Origin: Streptomyces smaragdinus
GTDB taxonomy: Bacteria; Actinomycetota; Actinomycetes; Streptomycetales; Streptomycetaceae
NCBI RefSeq assembly: GCF_009604385.1
Contig: NZ_WEGJ01000020.1
Location: forward strand, 1-64,000
Length of the DNA stretch: 64,000 nucleotides
Reading direction: 5' to 3'
Shown: positions 1 to 8,563 of the stretch, piece after piece
Numbering within the stretch: position 1 is the stretch's first letter
How the letters are laid out: each line of letters begins with the position of its first letter
Notes under the pieces: model-generated
Seen by the model: the letters and a program-made list of their open reading frames with translations, nothing else
The model's database searches: none
What the model was told of the DNA's origin: nothing
Program-made: the position numbers and the translations under genes

Positions 1-156
1 CTGTGCAGCGCCGCCCCGATCGCCCCGGCGGCCGTGGAGTGGTTGGCGGAGGCGACCCCGACGGACCTCCCCACACCGGAGCCGGACCCGACGACGGCGG
101 CACCCCCGGAGCCGACGGAGCCGCCGGTGGGGGACGCGGGCGGCGGGACGGCGTGA
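1..156 (+). CDS. 3' end of an unidentified protein (partial)
   Basis: The first reading frame is open from the window edge to a TGA at 154-156 and gives 51 residues. The visible part starts with a short Ala-rich stretch (AVEWLAEATP) and continues as a Pro/Thr/Glu-rich tail ending in GDAGGGTA. Such tails are common at the C-terminus of actinobacterial surface or regulatory proteins, but no domain is visible and I do not recognise the family. The start and most of the gene lie outside the window. Confidence 0.4.
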   Translation: MCSAAPIAPAAVEWLAEATPTDLPTPEPDPTTAAPPEPTEPPVGDAGGGTA

Positions 157-493
157 GTCAGGGGAGCCGCCTGGGGTGGTATGGGGACAGCGGTTAGCTC
201 TTACCCTGCTGCGGGTGGACGTGGGCTACAGTGAGCAACCGGGTTTTGGGCCGGGAAGCCGACCGTTGGCCTTGACATCCGCGCAGGTCAACCGGGCCGA
301 TTTGCACTCGGTGCCATCCTGTGCGTATCGTGGTAGATCGTTTGATCCCATTTGCCCGGCGCCGTGAACCCGAAGCGCGCCGTGTGGCGCGTTCCTTTGC
401 CTAGCCGTGGCTGACCGCATAGAGGCGGTCGTGCGTGACTTTTGCCGCGGAGTCGTGGGCGCGTGCCGATGACTCCGAGAGGTTTCGTTTCGC
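157..493. other. Intergenic region and probable 5' leader of the helicase gene
   Basis: No coding frame here is convincing. The stretch is less GC-rich than its flanks. It contains a TTGACA box at 272-277 without an obvious well-spaced -10 partner. The last ~130 bases probably form a long untranslated leader for the RNA helicase, which would fit the post-transcriptional control known for this family, but no specific structure was established. Confidence 0.4.
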
Positions 494-2665
494 ATGTCCT
501 TTTCCAGTACCGATGCGCTCGCTCCTGCCCAGGACGAGGTCGTAGAGATCTCCGAGAGCGCCCCCGAGCTGACGTTCGCCGACCTCGGCCTGCCCGAGCA
601 GATCGTCCGCAAGCTCGCCCAGAACGGTGTCACCACCCCGTTCCCCATCCAGGCCGCGACCATCCCGGACGCCATGGCCGGCAAGGACATCCTGGGCCGT
701 GGCCGCACCGGCTCCGGCAAGACGCTGTCCTTCGGCCTGCCGCTGCTGACCACGCTGGCCGGCGGCCACACCGAGAAGAAGCGCCCCCGCGGCCTGATCC
801 TCACCCCGACGCGTGAGCTCGCCATGCAGGTCGCCGACGCGCTGCAGCCGTACGGCGACGTCCTCGGCCTGAAGATGAAGGTCGTCTGCGGCGGTACGTC
901 GATGGGCAACCAGATCTACGCCCTCGAGCGCGGCGTCGACATCCTCGTCGCCACCCCGGGCCGGCTGCGTGACGTCATCGACCGCGGCGCCTGCTCCCTC
1001 GACCAGACCCAGGTCGCGATCCTCGACGAGGCCGACCAGATGGCCGACCTGGGCTTCCTGCCCGAGGTCACCGAGCTGCTCGACCAGATCCCGGCCGGCG
1101 GTCAGCGGATGCTCTTCTCCGCGACGCTGGAGAAGGAGATCGACACCCTGGTCAAGCGCTACCTCGTCGACCCGGTCAGCCACGAGGTCGACCCGTCGGC
1201 CGGCGCGGTCACCACGATGACCCACCACGTCTTCGTCGTGAAGCCGAAGGACAAGGCCCCGGTGACGGCGGCCATCGCGTCCCGCAAGGGCCGCACCATC
1301 ATCTTCGTCCGCACCCAGCTGGGCGCCGACCGGGTCGCCGAGCAGCTGCGCGAGGCCGGGGTGCGCGCCGACGCGCTGCACGGCGGCATGACGCAGGGCG
1401 CGCGGACGCGGACCCTGGCGGACTTCAAGGACGGTTACGTCAACTGCCTGGTGGCCACCGACGTCGCCGCCCGCGGTATCCACGTCGACGGCATCGACCT
1501 GGTGCTGAACGTGGACCCCGCCGGGGACCACAAGGACTACCTGCACCGCTCCGGCCGTACGGCCCGGGCCGGCCAGTCCGGCGCGGTCGTCTCGCTGGCG
1601 CTGCCGCACCAGCGCAAGGGCATCTTCCGGCTGATGGAGGACGCGGGCGTCGACGCCAGCCGGCACATCGTGTCCGGCCGCGAGTTCGACCCGGAGGTCG
1701 CGGAGATCACGGGCGCCCGGTCGATGACCGAGGTGCAGGCGGAGTCCGTCGCCAACGCCGCCAAGCAGGCGGAGCGCGAGGTGGCGTCGCTGTCCAAGGA
1801 GCTGGAGCGGGCCACCCGCCGGGCGACCGAACTGCGCCAGGAGGCCGACTCGCTGGCCGGGCGCGCGGCGCGTGAGCGCGGCGAGGAGCCGGCGCCGGTC
1901 GTGACGCTGCGGGAGGACGAGGCGGTTGTCGCCGCCGAGGCCGCCGTGGTGTCCGAGCCTGTGGCCGAGGTCGAGGAGACCCGGCCCGCGAGCCGGCCGG
2001 CGGAGGAGCGCCGCGACGAGCGGGGCAACTTCGAGCGGCGGGACCGTGGTTTCGAGCGTCGGGACGACCGCCGGGACGGCTTCCGTCGCGACAACGAGCG
2101 TCCGTACAACCGGGACCGTGGCTTCGACCGCCGTGACGACCGTCGTGACGACCGCCGTGACGGCTTCCGTCGCGACAACGAGCGTCCGTACAACCGGGAC
2201 CGCGGCTTCGACCGCCGCGACGACCGCCGTGACGACCGGGGCGGGTTCCGTCGGGACAACGACCGTCCGGGCTTTCGCCGGGACAACGACCGCCGTGACG
2301 GCGACCGTCCGTTCAACCGTGACCGCGGTTTCGACCGCCGTGACGACCGGGGTGGCTTCCGTCGGGACAACGACCGTCCGGGCTTTCGCCGGGACAACGA
2401 CCGCCGTGACGGCGACCGTCCGTTCAACCGGGACCGTGGCTTCGACCGCCGCGACGACCGGGGCGGCTTCCACCGCGACAACGACCGCCGCACGGGCGGC
2501 GACCGTCCGTACAACCGCGACCGCCGCGACGGCCGCCCGGCGCAGGGCGGCAGCCACCGCACCGGCGGCGACCGCCCGTACGGCCGCCGCGACGACCACC
2601 GCTCGGGCTCGTTCGGCGGCGGCAACCGCCGCGAGGACAAGCCGCGCTGGAAGCGCAACGGCTGA
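494..2665 (+). CDS. DEAD-box ATP-dependent RNA helicase with long Arg/Asp/Gly-rich repeat tail
   Basis: This 723-residue protein should unwind RNA using ATP, in ribosome assembly or cold-induced mRNA remodelling. All helicase motifs are visible: the Q motif near residue 50 (PFPIQ), Walker A GRTGSGKT (~70-77), PTREL (~105), TPGR (~154), DEAD (178-181), SAT (~209) and HRSGRTARAG (~350). After residue ~510 comes a repetitive tail built from units such as RRDDRGGFRRDNDRP and NRDRGFDRRDDR, so it should be disordered, highly charged and RNA-binding. The ATG at 494 follows a GAGAGG element about 11 bases upstream. It is monocistronic and ends just before a strong hairpin. The core call is secure; the exact RNA target is unknown. 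Confidence 0.95.
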   Translation: MSFSSTDALAPAQDEVVEISESAPELTFADLGLPEQIVRKLAQNGVTTPFPIQAATIPDAMAGKDILGRGRTGSGKTLSFGLPLLTTLAGGHTEKKRPRGLILTPTRELAMQVADALQPYGDVLGLKMKVVCGGTSMGNQIYALERGVDILVATPGRLRDVIDRGACSLDQTQVAILDEADQMADLGFLPEVTELLDQIPAGGQRMLFSATLEKEIDTLVKRYLVDPVSHEVDPSAGAVTTMTHHVFVVKPKDKAPVTAAIASRKGRTIIFVRTQLGADRVAEQLREAGVRADALHGGMTQGARTRTLADFKDGYVNCLVATDVAARGIHVDGIDLVLNVDPAGDHKDYLHRSGRTARAGQSGAVVSLALPHQRKGIFRLMEDAGVDASRHIVSGREFDPEVAEITGARSMTEVQAESVANAAKQAEREVASLSKELERATRRATELRQEADSLAGRAARERGEEPAPVVTLREDEAVVAAEAAVVSEPVAEVEETRPASRPAEERRDERGNFERRDRGFERRDDRRDGFRRDNERPYNRDRGFDRRDDRRDDRRDGFRRDNERPYNRDRGFDRRDDRRDDRGGFRRDNDRPGFRRDNDRRDGDRPFNRDRGFDRRDDRGGFRRDNDRPGFRRDNDRRDGDRPFNRDRGFDRRDDRGGFHRDNDRRTGGDRPYNRDRRDGRPAQGGSHRTGGDRPYGRRDDHRSGSFGGGNRREDKPRWKRNG

Positions 2666-2687
2666 CGCGTAGCACCGAGATATATCC

Positions 2688-2719
2688 CCGAAGGGCCCGG
2701 CATGTGCCGGGCCCTTCGG
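2688..2719 (+). terminator. Hairpin terminator after the helicase gene
   Basis: A perfect 15-base inverted repeat (CCGAAGGGCCCGGCA and its complement) with a 2-base centre begins 22 bases after the helicase stop. There is no long T-tract, as is usual in Streptomyces. Confidence 0.85.
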
Positions 2720-2757
2720 CGTCCCCCGTTCTCCCCTCCCCGAGAGCCGTACTATAA

Positions 2758-2771
2758 CTGAACATGTTCAG
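2758..2771. promoter_or_regulatory. Perfect 14-bp palindrome, possible operator
   Basis: CTGAACATGTTCAG is an exact palindrome in an AT-rich patch (ACTATAACTGAACATG) between the helicase terminator and the FG-GAP gene. A dimeric regulator could bind it. No cognate regulator is identified. Confidence 0.35.
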
Positions 2772-2890
2772 AATGTCGCGGACATGAAGTGCTGGCGGTC
2801 GGTTCGAACGAGTAACCGGAAATGACCTTCCGGAAGTTGAATCCTGGCTTAATATTCGTCCGCTCGTACTCCTCCGCCGTTGGCGTGGGA

Positions 2891-2993
2891 GACGTGGACG
2901 GCGTGCTGTACCGCGACGGCGGCAACGGCAGGGGCGGCTTCTCGTCCAAGACCCGGCTCGCCACCGGCTGGATCTACCTGGGGGGTCTTCTGA
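2891..2993 (+). pseudogene. Remnant of an FG-GAP gene 3' end, duplicated from the neighbouring gene
   Basis: Bases 2891-2993 match the last ~100 bases of the next gene (4973-5074). Both encode GVLYR(D/N)xGNG(R/K)GGFSSK followed by ATGWxYLG. The upstream copy has one extra G in a G-run near 2981-2986, which removes its stop. Without that G it would read YLGVF-stop, with the TGA overlapping the ATG at 2993. This looks like the tail of a lost tandem paralogue. Confidence 0.7.
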
Positions 2994-5074
2994 TGCGACA
3001 TCTGCTGCGCCGCGCCGCCGCGGCCACCGCCGGGCTCGTCGCCGTCGCGGGGCTCGGGCTGCCCGCGTCCGCGCGGGCCGAGGAGCCGGGGGTCGTGATT
3101 CCGACCGGCGGGGTGTGGGGGCTCGACTTCGCCGGTGGCGTGCTGCACAGCGTGGAGACGGCGCCCAGCGGTGACCAGGCCGTCGTGACCCGGCTGGTGT
3201 CCCCCGACGCGACGTCGGTGGCCGCCCCCGTGTACGAGACCTTCGCCATCGGGATGAAGACGGAGCCCTGCGAGGCGGGCGCGTGCGTGATGCTGCGGGG
3301 GAACGGGAACGGGGACACCGGGGTCGTCGCCGTTCAGCCCGACGGGACCGATCGGTTCCATCTCCTGATCAGCAAGAACTCGTTGTCGCCCGGCGCCGAA
3401 TCCGGCTCCGGCATGCGGATCACGGACGTCACCGGGCGGTACTACGTCTACGACGTCGCGTCCACCGCGAAGCAGTACGCCGACGACTACGCCCGCTACC
3501 ACCCCACCGACGCGAACTCGCTGACCCGCAAGACCGGCGCCGGTTCGCTGTGGGGCGCGGGCCTGTGGAACGCGAGCACGACCGCCGGCGTGGTCACCGT
3601 GACCGACCTCGAGCAGCAGAAGGTCACCGGGACCGTCGCGACCGGCGCCCCCTGCGTCATCAAGGAGCTCCAGGTCGTGGGCCGCTGGCTCTACTGGAGC
3701 TGCGGGGCCGATGGCCCGGCCGGGGTGTACGACCGGACGGCGGGCCGGAAGATCTCCGTGCCGTCGGGGCCGGCCCTGGTGAGCGACGGTTATCTGGTCC
3801 GGCACGACCGGACCGCCGGGAAGCTGATGCTCACCGAGTTCCGTTCCGGCGTCACCCGTGAGGTGGCCGATCTGCCGGCGGGGCGGACGGCGGACCAGCG
3901 GCGGCAGACGTGGGCGGTCGACAAGTTCGGCGGGGACATCGCGTATCTGGGGCCGGACCAGGCGATCCACGTCGTGCCCAGCGGGGTGCCGGCCGAGCCC
4001 CTGACGAAGATCGAGTCCGAGGTGGACTACCCGTATCCCTGGGCCTTCGAGGACCCTCGGGTCTGGGCGAGCACCTGGCAGCTGAGCCGACCCGCGAACT
4101 GGGCCCTCACGCTCAAGGACCGCGCCGGCCGGACGGTGCGCACCGTCCGCGGTGGTCCCGGCGCCGAGGTCGATGTCGTCTGGGACGGCAAGGGGGACGA
4201 CGGTCAGTACGTCCTCTCCGGCCCGTACACCTGGACCGTGACCGCGACCCCCGTCGATGGCGCCGGTACGGCCGCCGTCTCCGGCACCTTCACCCTCGGG
4301 CACGGGCGTCAGGGGCATCACGACCAGAGGGGCGCCTACTACGGTGACATCGTGACCCTCAACTCCAAGGGCGGCCTCACGACCCACGAGGGCGGGGGCA
4401 ACGGGACGTTCCCGACCAAGGAGACCGGCACCGGCTGGTCCGCCGGGACCGTCGCCGTCCCGTTCGGGGACATGAACGGCGACCGCTGCGCCGAACTGCT
4501 GGTCCGGATGCCCGGCGGCGAACTGCGCCGCTACGACGGCAAGTGCAACGGCATCTACTCCCCGGGAAGCACCCACGCCACCCTGGGCACCGGCTGGAAC
4601 GCCTACAACGTCCTCACCACCCCCGGCGACCTGACGGGCGACGGCCGCGCCGACCTGCTGGCCCGCAAGTCCTCGACCGGCGACCTCTACCTCTTTGCCG
4701 ACAACGGCGCCGGCAAGCTCAAGGCCGGCGTGCGGATCCGGACGGGGTGGGCGGCGTACAACCTGATCGCGGGGGCGGGTGACCTGAACGGTGACGGGCA
4801 CGGGGATCTGCTGACGCGGCACAAGGACGGGACGCTGTACTGGTACGCGGGGCTCGGCACCGGGCAGTTCAAGGAGCGGGTGAAGATCTTCTCCGGGTGG
4901 GGCGGGTCGTACGTCTCGCTGATCGGTGCGGGCGACATCACCGGGGACGGGAAGGCGGATCTCGTCGTACGGGACAAGAGCGGGGTGCTGTACCGCAACA
5001 ACGGGAACGGCAAGGGCGGGTTCTCGTCCAAGACGAAGATCGCCACTGGCTGGACGTATCTCGGGGTCTTCTGA
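2993..5074 (+). CDS. Secreted FG-GAP/VCBS-repeat protein with FlgD-like Ig domain
   Basis: The protein has 693 residues. I chose the ATG at 2993 because it begins a clear Sec signal peptide (MRHLLRRAAAATAGLVAVAG, cleavage near ARA-EEPG). The frame is open further upstream only because it runs into the remnant of a paralogue. Residues up to ~350 look like a beta-propeller. A FlgD-type Ig-like segment follows (LTLKDRAGRTVRTV... VWDGKGDDG). The last third holds several FG-GAP/VCBS repeats with calcium-loop motifs such as GDMNGDRCAELL, GDLTGDGRADLL and GDITGDGKADLVV. It is probably an extracellular Ca2+-binding adhesive or scaffold protein; the ligand is unknown. Confidence 0.85.
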   Translation: MRHLLRRAAAATAGLVAVAGLGLPASARAEEPGVVIPTGGVWGLDFAGGVLHSVETAPSGDQAVVTRLVSPDATSVAAPVYETFAIGMKTEPCEAGACVMLRGNGNGDTGVVAVQPDGTDRFHLLISKNSLSPGAESGSGMRITDVTGRYYVYDVASTAKQYADDYARYHPTDANSLTRKTGAGSLWGAGLWNASTTAGVVTVTDLEQQKVTGTVATGAPCVIKELQVVGRWLYWSCGADGPAGVYDRTAGRKISVPSGPALVSDGYLVRHDRTAGKLMLTEFRSGVTREVADLPAGRTADQRRQTWAVDKFGGDIAYLGPDQAIHVVPSGVPAEPLTKIESEVDYPYPWAFEDPRVWASTWQLSRPANWALTLKDRAGRTVRTVRGGPGAEVDVVWDGKGDDGQYVLSGPYTWTVTATPVDGAGTAAVSGTFTLGHGRQGHHDQRGAYYGDIVTLNSKGGLTTHEGGGNGTFPTKETGTGWSAGTVAVPFGDMNGDRCAELLVRMPGGELRRYDGKCNGIYSPGSTHATLGTGWNAYNVLTTPGDLTGDGRADLLARKSSTGDLYLFADNGAGKLKAGVRIRTGWAAYNLIAGAGDLNGDGHGDLLTRHKDGTLYWYAGLGTGQFKERVKIFSGWGGSYVSLIGAGDITGDGKADLVVRDKSGVLYRNNGNGKGGFSSKTKIATGWTYLGVF

Positions 5075-5090
5075 CCCGCTGCTCACCTTC

Positions 5091-5121
5091 GGATGCCCCG
5101 GTGGTCCCCACCGGGGCATCC
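5091..5121 (+). terminator. Hairpin terminator after the FG-GAP gene
   Basis: A 14-base perfect stem (GGATGCCCCGGTGG) with a 3-base loop is followed by GTCATTATTT, close to a classical intrinsic terminator. Confidence 0.85.
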
Positions 5122-5247
5122 GTCATTATTTCGGTGGGGACATGTCAGACCTCGTTGATACGCTCCCGACGCTCGCGCAGGGCGGGGCCCACACCCTCCG
5201 GCCCGGACTTCCGCACACCCACACCCAGTCCCAGGAGGGGATGACCC

Positions 5248-7377
5248 TTGGCCTCGTCAGGCCGCACCCGCGCGCTCGTCGTCACGACGCTCGCCGCACT
5301 GACCGTCGCCCTGGCGCCCGCGCAGGCGTCGGCGGCGGAGAACCGGCCGCCGGATCAGCCGGTCGCCGCCGAGCTGACGACGGGCTTCAGGTCCTGTGCG
5401 TCGGGGGCGAAACGCCCCTACGTCAACTCCAGGCCCACGCTGCGGGCCGTGCTCCGCGATCAGGATTACTCCGCGCGGGTCTCCGCCCAGTTCGAGATCT
5501 CCTGGCGCGACGAGCAGAGGACACGTCAGGTCCGTACGTACGACACCACGGAGATGAGGAGCGGCAGCGAATTCAGCATGCCGCTCTCCGACGAGATCCC
5601 GGGCGACACAGTGATCGACTGGCGTGTCCGTGCTTTCGACGGCGAGGTCTGGGGGCCGTGGAGCGACGCCGATGACCTGGGGCGCTGCGAGTTCGTCTAC
5701 GATCCGGCCGGCCCGGCGTCCCCCGTAGTGACATCGGCTGAGTACCCGGAGGGGGGCGACACCTGGTCCGGTGGCGTGGGTGAGCGCGGGCACTTCACCC
5801 TCGACTCCCCCTCGGACGACGTGGTCGCCTACGTGTACTACGTGGCAGGCGACGCCGATCACGTCGTCGAGACAGCCGGGCCCGGGGACCCCGTCACCGT
5901 CGACTGGGTTCCGCAGCGGGCGGGCACGGCCGTCCTCTACGCCCAGGCGGTGGACCGGGCGGGCACCGCGTCAGCCCCCGCCACGTACCTCTTCCGCGTC
6001 GGCTCCGCCCGCGCCCCCGTGGCCGCCTGGCGGCTCGCCGACCCCGCCGGCTCCACCCAGGCCGCCCCCGACGCCGGAGAGCACCCCGCGGTCGCCGGTG
6101 ACGGCGTGACCTTCGGGGCGGCCGGCCCCTCCGGCACCCCGTACACCGTGGCCGCCGAACTCGACGGCTCCGCCGGGGCGTACCTCGCCCCGGGCGTCCA
6201 GGCCGTGGACACCGGCGACGACTTCTCGGTGAGCGCCTGGGTGTCCCCCTCGTCCACCGGCGACGCGGCCGCCGTGAGCCGGGACGGGGACGGCGGGGCC
6301 GCCTTCGCCCTGGGGACGCACACCGGTGCCGACGGTGTCGCGCGGTGGTCGTTCGGGCTGCCCGACTCCCGGTCGGGGGACGTCGTACGAGCCGAGGGCG
6401 GCGCCGCGTCCGCCGGTGAGTGGACTCACCTCACGGGGGTGTACGACGCCGAGAAGGACACCGCGACGCTGTACGTGAACGGGAGCGTGGCCGGGGATCC
6501 CGTGACCGTACGGGCCACGAAGTCCCCCGGTGACCTGCAGCTGGGCCGGGCGCTGGACGCCGGGGCCTACGGTCACCACTGGGCGGGGGCGCTGGCCGAC
6601 GTGCGGGTGTGGGACCGGATGGTCGTCGCGCCGGAGGTGCCCGTGCTCGCCGAGCGCGTCGCCGTGCGGCGCGGGTACTGGCAGCTCAACGCCGCTCCCG
6701 GTGGCGTGGTCCCGGAGTACGACGGCGGTCAGCCGCTGCGTCTGGGCGGCGGCGCCTCCGTCTACACCGGCGACTCGGCGGCGTGCGTGGACCCGTACGA
6801 CCCGCTGTGCCCGTCGCCGGACTGGGTCATCGCCGGCTCCGGTCACCTCGTGCTCCACGGCGACGGTGACTACGCGGCGACCGACGCCCCGGTGATCGAC
6901 ACGTCCCGGAGCTGGTCGCTGAGCATGCTGTTCGTGGTCCCCGAGACCCCGGACCGCGATATGGCGCTGCTGTCCCTGCCGGGCGAGCACACCAACGCCG
7001 TCGACCTGCGCTGGGACGGCGCGGAACACCGCGTACGGCTGACGGTGGCCCACGAGGACAGCGCGGAGGCCGAGACGACGACCCTGTTCGCCGCGGGCCT
7101 GTGGGACCACCAGCCGAGCCACGTGGGCGCCGTCTACGACGCCTCCGCCGACGAACTCCGGCTGTACGTCAACGGCGAACTCCGGAGCACGGTCCCCCTG
7201 GCCGGCACCGACGCCTGGCGCGCCACGGGCGGCCTGCAGGTGGGCCGTACCTCGACCGCCGGCATCTGGGGCGACTGGCTCACCGGAAGCGTCGACGAGG
7301 TCCGGGCGTTCGAGGGGGCGGTGACGGACACGCAGATGGCGGCGATGAGCAACCCCATGGAAACCCCGGACGTCTGA
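5248..7377 (+). CDS. Secreted LamG-domain (concanavalin-like) protein
   Basis: The protein has 709 residues. The start is TTG at 5248: GGAGGGG at 5234-5240 is well spaced for it, and the frame opens with a signal peptide (VVTTLAALTVALAPAQASAA). An Ig/fibronectin-like region near residues 20-140 (FEISWRDEQRTRQVRTYD... IDWRVRAFDG) precedes two LamG-type domains, at roughly 255-460 and 510-705. They show the typical FSVSAWVSP, WTHLTGVYD, TLYVNG and LQLGRA motifs, and again LRLYVNG and LQVGRT. The family is secreted and probably binds carbohydrate or surface ligands. No enzyme domain is visible. It is monocistronic, with a strong terminator. Confidence 0.85.
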   Translation: MASSGRTRALVVTTLAALTVALAPAQASAAENRPPDQPVAAELTTGFRSCASGAKRPYVNSRPTLRAVLRDQDYSARVSAQFEISWRDEQRTRQVRTYDTTEMRSGSEFSMPLSDEIPGDTVIDWRVRAFDGEVWGPWSDADDLGRCEFVYDPAGPASPVVTSAEYPEGGDTWSGGVGERGHFTLDSPSDDVVAYVYYVAGDADHVVETAGPGDPVTVDWVPQRAGTAVLYAQAVDRAGTASAPATYLFRVGSARAPVAAWRLADPAGSTQAAPDAGEHPAVAGDGVTFGAAGPSGTPYTVAAELDGSAGAYLAPGVQAVDTGDDFSVSAWVSPSSTGDAAAVSRDGDGGAAFALGTHTGADGVARWSFGLPDSRSGDVVRAEGGAASAGEWTHLTGVYDAEKDTATLYVNGSVAGDPVTVRATKSPGDLQLGRALDAGAYGHHWAGALADVRVWDRMVVAPEVPVLAERVAVRRGYWQLNAAPGGVVPEYDGGQPLRLGGGASVYTGDSAACVDPYDPLCPSPDWVIAGSGHLVLHGDGDYAATDAPVIDTSRSWSLSMLFVVPETPDRDMALLSLPGEHTNAVDLRWDGAEHRVRLTVAHEDSAEAETTTLFAAGLWDHQPSHVGAVYDASADELRLYVNGELRSTVPLAGTDAWRATGGLQVGRTSTAGIWGDWLTGSVDEVRAFEGAVTDTQMAAMSNPMETPDV

Positions 7378-7384
7378 CCCCTCC

Positions 7385-7416
7385 CGCGGCCGCTCCCCTC
7401 TCCGGGAGCGGCCGCG
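7385..7416 (+). terminator. Hairpin terminator after the LamG gene
   Basis: A 13-base perfect stem (CGCGGCCGCTCCC) with a 6-base loop begins eight bases after the LamG stop codon. Confidence 0.8.
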
Positions 7417-7564
7417 AGGCACACCACACGTGCCCCCTCCGCAAAAGCGGCGGCAGTTTCTGCCTCCGGTTCTGCCTGGAGCCCCGACCCCTCCCCTGGT
7501 TGGCTGAGGCATAAGGGCGGGAGCCCTCGGCCCGCGGTCACCGTTTCGAGAGGGGAGCAGCAAG

Positions 7565-8563
7565 TTGAGCCTGGTGTTGACGACGGACTCCGTGCCGGAC
7601 GGGGACAAGGTCGCGTACTGGAACAACGCGGTGAGCCGGACACTCGTACCGATGACCGTCGCCCCGCGCGACGCCGGTCCCTTCGACGGCCGGATCGCCA
7701 GCCGCCGCCTCGGCTACCTCCAGGTCTCCACGCTGCAGGCCGACGCCGAGCGCGTCGCCCGCACCCCCGCCCTCATCGCCGGGTCCCGGAGCCGGCAGGA
7801 CCTCTTCGCCGTCGGCGTCCAGGTCTCCGGCACCGCCACCGTCGTCCAGGACGGGCGGCGGGCGGAGGTCGGCGAGGGGGACCTCGTGGTGTACGACACG
7901 ACCCGCCCGTACACCTTCGACTACCCCCACCGCTTCACCACCCACGTCTTCCAGCTCCCCCGTCAGGTCCTCGGCGTCGCCGAGAGCAACCTGCGCCAGG
8001 TCACCGGCAGCGCCATCGGCACCGACGGCGGCATCGGGGCGATGCTGCTGCCGTTCCTGGACGCGCTGGCGTCCTCCGGCGGCGACTACCAGCCGGACGT
8101 CGCGGACCGGCTGGCCGGCAACGTCGTCGACCTCTTCGCCACCCTCATCGCCGAACGCGCCCACCCCGGCGACGGCGGTACGGACACCGCCCGCAGCCAT
8201 CTGCTGGTCCGCGTCCGCGAGCACATCAACCGCAACCTCGGCGACCCCGACCTCTCCCCGGAGAGCATCGCCCGCGCCCACCGGATCTCCGTGCGCTATC
8301 TGCACCGGCTGTTCCAGGGCGAGGGCACCACTGTCGCCCGGCTCATCCAGCAGCGGCGGCTGGAGGAGTGCGGCCGGGAGCTGGCCCGCCGCGGCCGTAC
8401 GACCCCCACCGTCTCGGCCGTCGCGCAGCGCTGGGGCTTCGTCAACCCCGCGCACTTCAGCCGGGTCTTCCGCGCCGCGTACGGGGTGTCCCCGAGGGAA
8501 TGGCGCAGCCTGCGTACCGAGGAGCCCCGTGCCGCGCACGCGGCCCTTCAGGAGGCCGTGTGA
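7565..8563 (+). CDS. AraC-family transcriptional regulator
   Basis: The protein has 332 residues and starts at a TTG with GAGAGGGGA 8-9 bases upstream. The N-terminal ~200 residues match the AraC-binding-like (cupin-type) sensor domain, including WNNAVSRTLVPM and the D-L-V-V-YD-T-x-R-P-Y-x-F-D segment. The last ~110 residues carry the double helix-turn-helix (LSPESIARAHRISVRYLHRL and a second helix pair in VAQRWGFVNPAHFSRVFRAA). It probably activates the overlapping esterase gene, coupled to it by GTGA. The inducer is unknown. Confidence 0.9.
   Translation: MSLVLTTDSVPDGDKVAYWNNAVSRTLVPMTVAPRDAGPFDGRIASRRLGYLQVSTLQADAERVARTPALIAGSRSRQDLFAVGVQVSGTATVVQDGRRAEVGEGDLVVYDTTRPYTFDYPHRFTTHVFQLPRQVLGVAESNLRQVTGSAIGTDGGIGAMLLPFLDALASSGGDYQPDVADRLAGNVVDLFATLIAERAHPGDGGTDTARSHLLVRVREHINRNLGDPDLSPESIARAHRISVRYLHRLFQGEGTTVARLIQQRRLEECGRELARRGRTTPTVSAVAQRWGFVNPAHFSRVFRAAYGVSPREWRSLRTEEPRAAHAALQEAV

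Noticed and set aside
272..300. TTGACA at 272 as the helicase promoter
   Set aside because: No convincing -10 hexamer lies 16-18 bases downstream.
401..2599. Long minus-strand frame (732 codons) opposite the helicase
   Set aside because: It is Val/Ala/Arg-rich and low-complexity, an antisense shadow of the repetitive helicase tail in high-GC DNA.
2849..5119. Minus-strand frame of 756 codons opposite the FG-GAP gene
   Set aside because: It has no domain, shows biased composition, and mirrors the real gene's codon structure.
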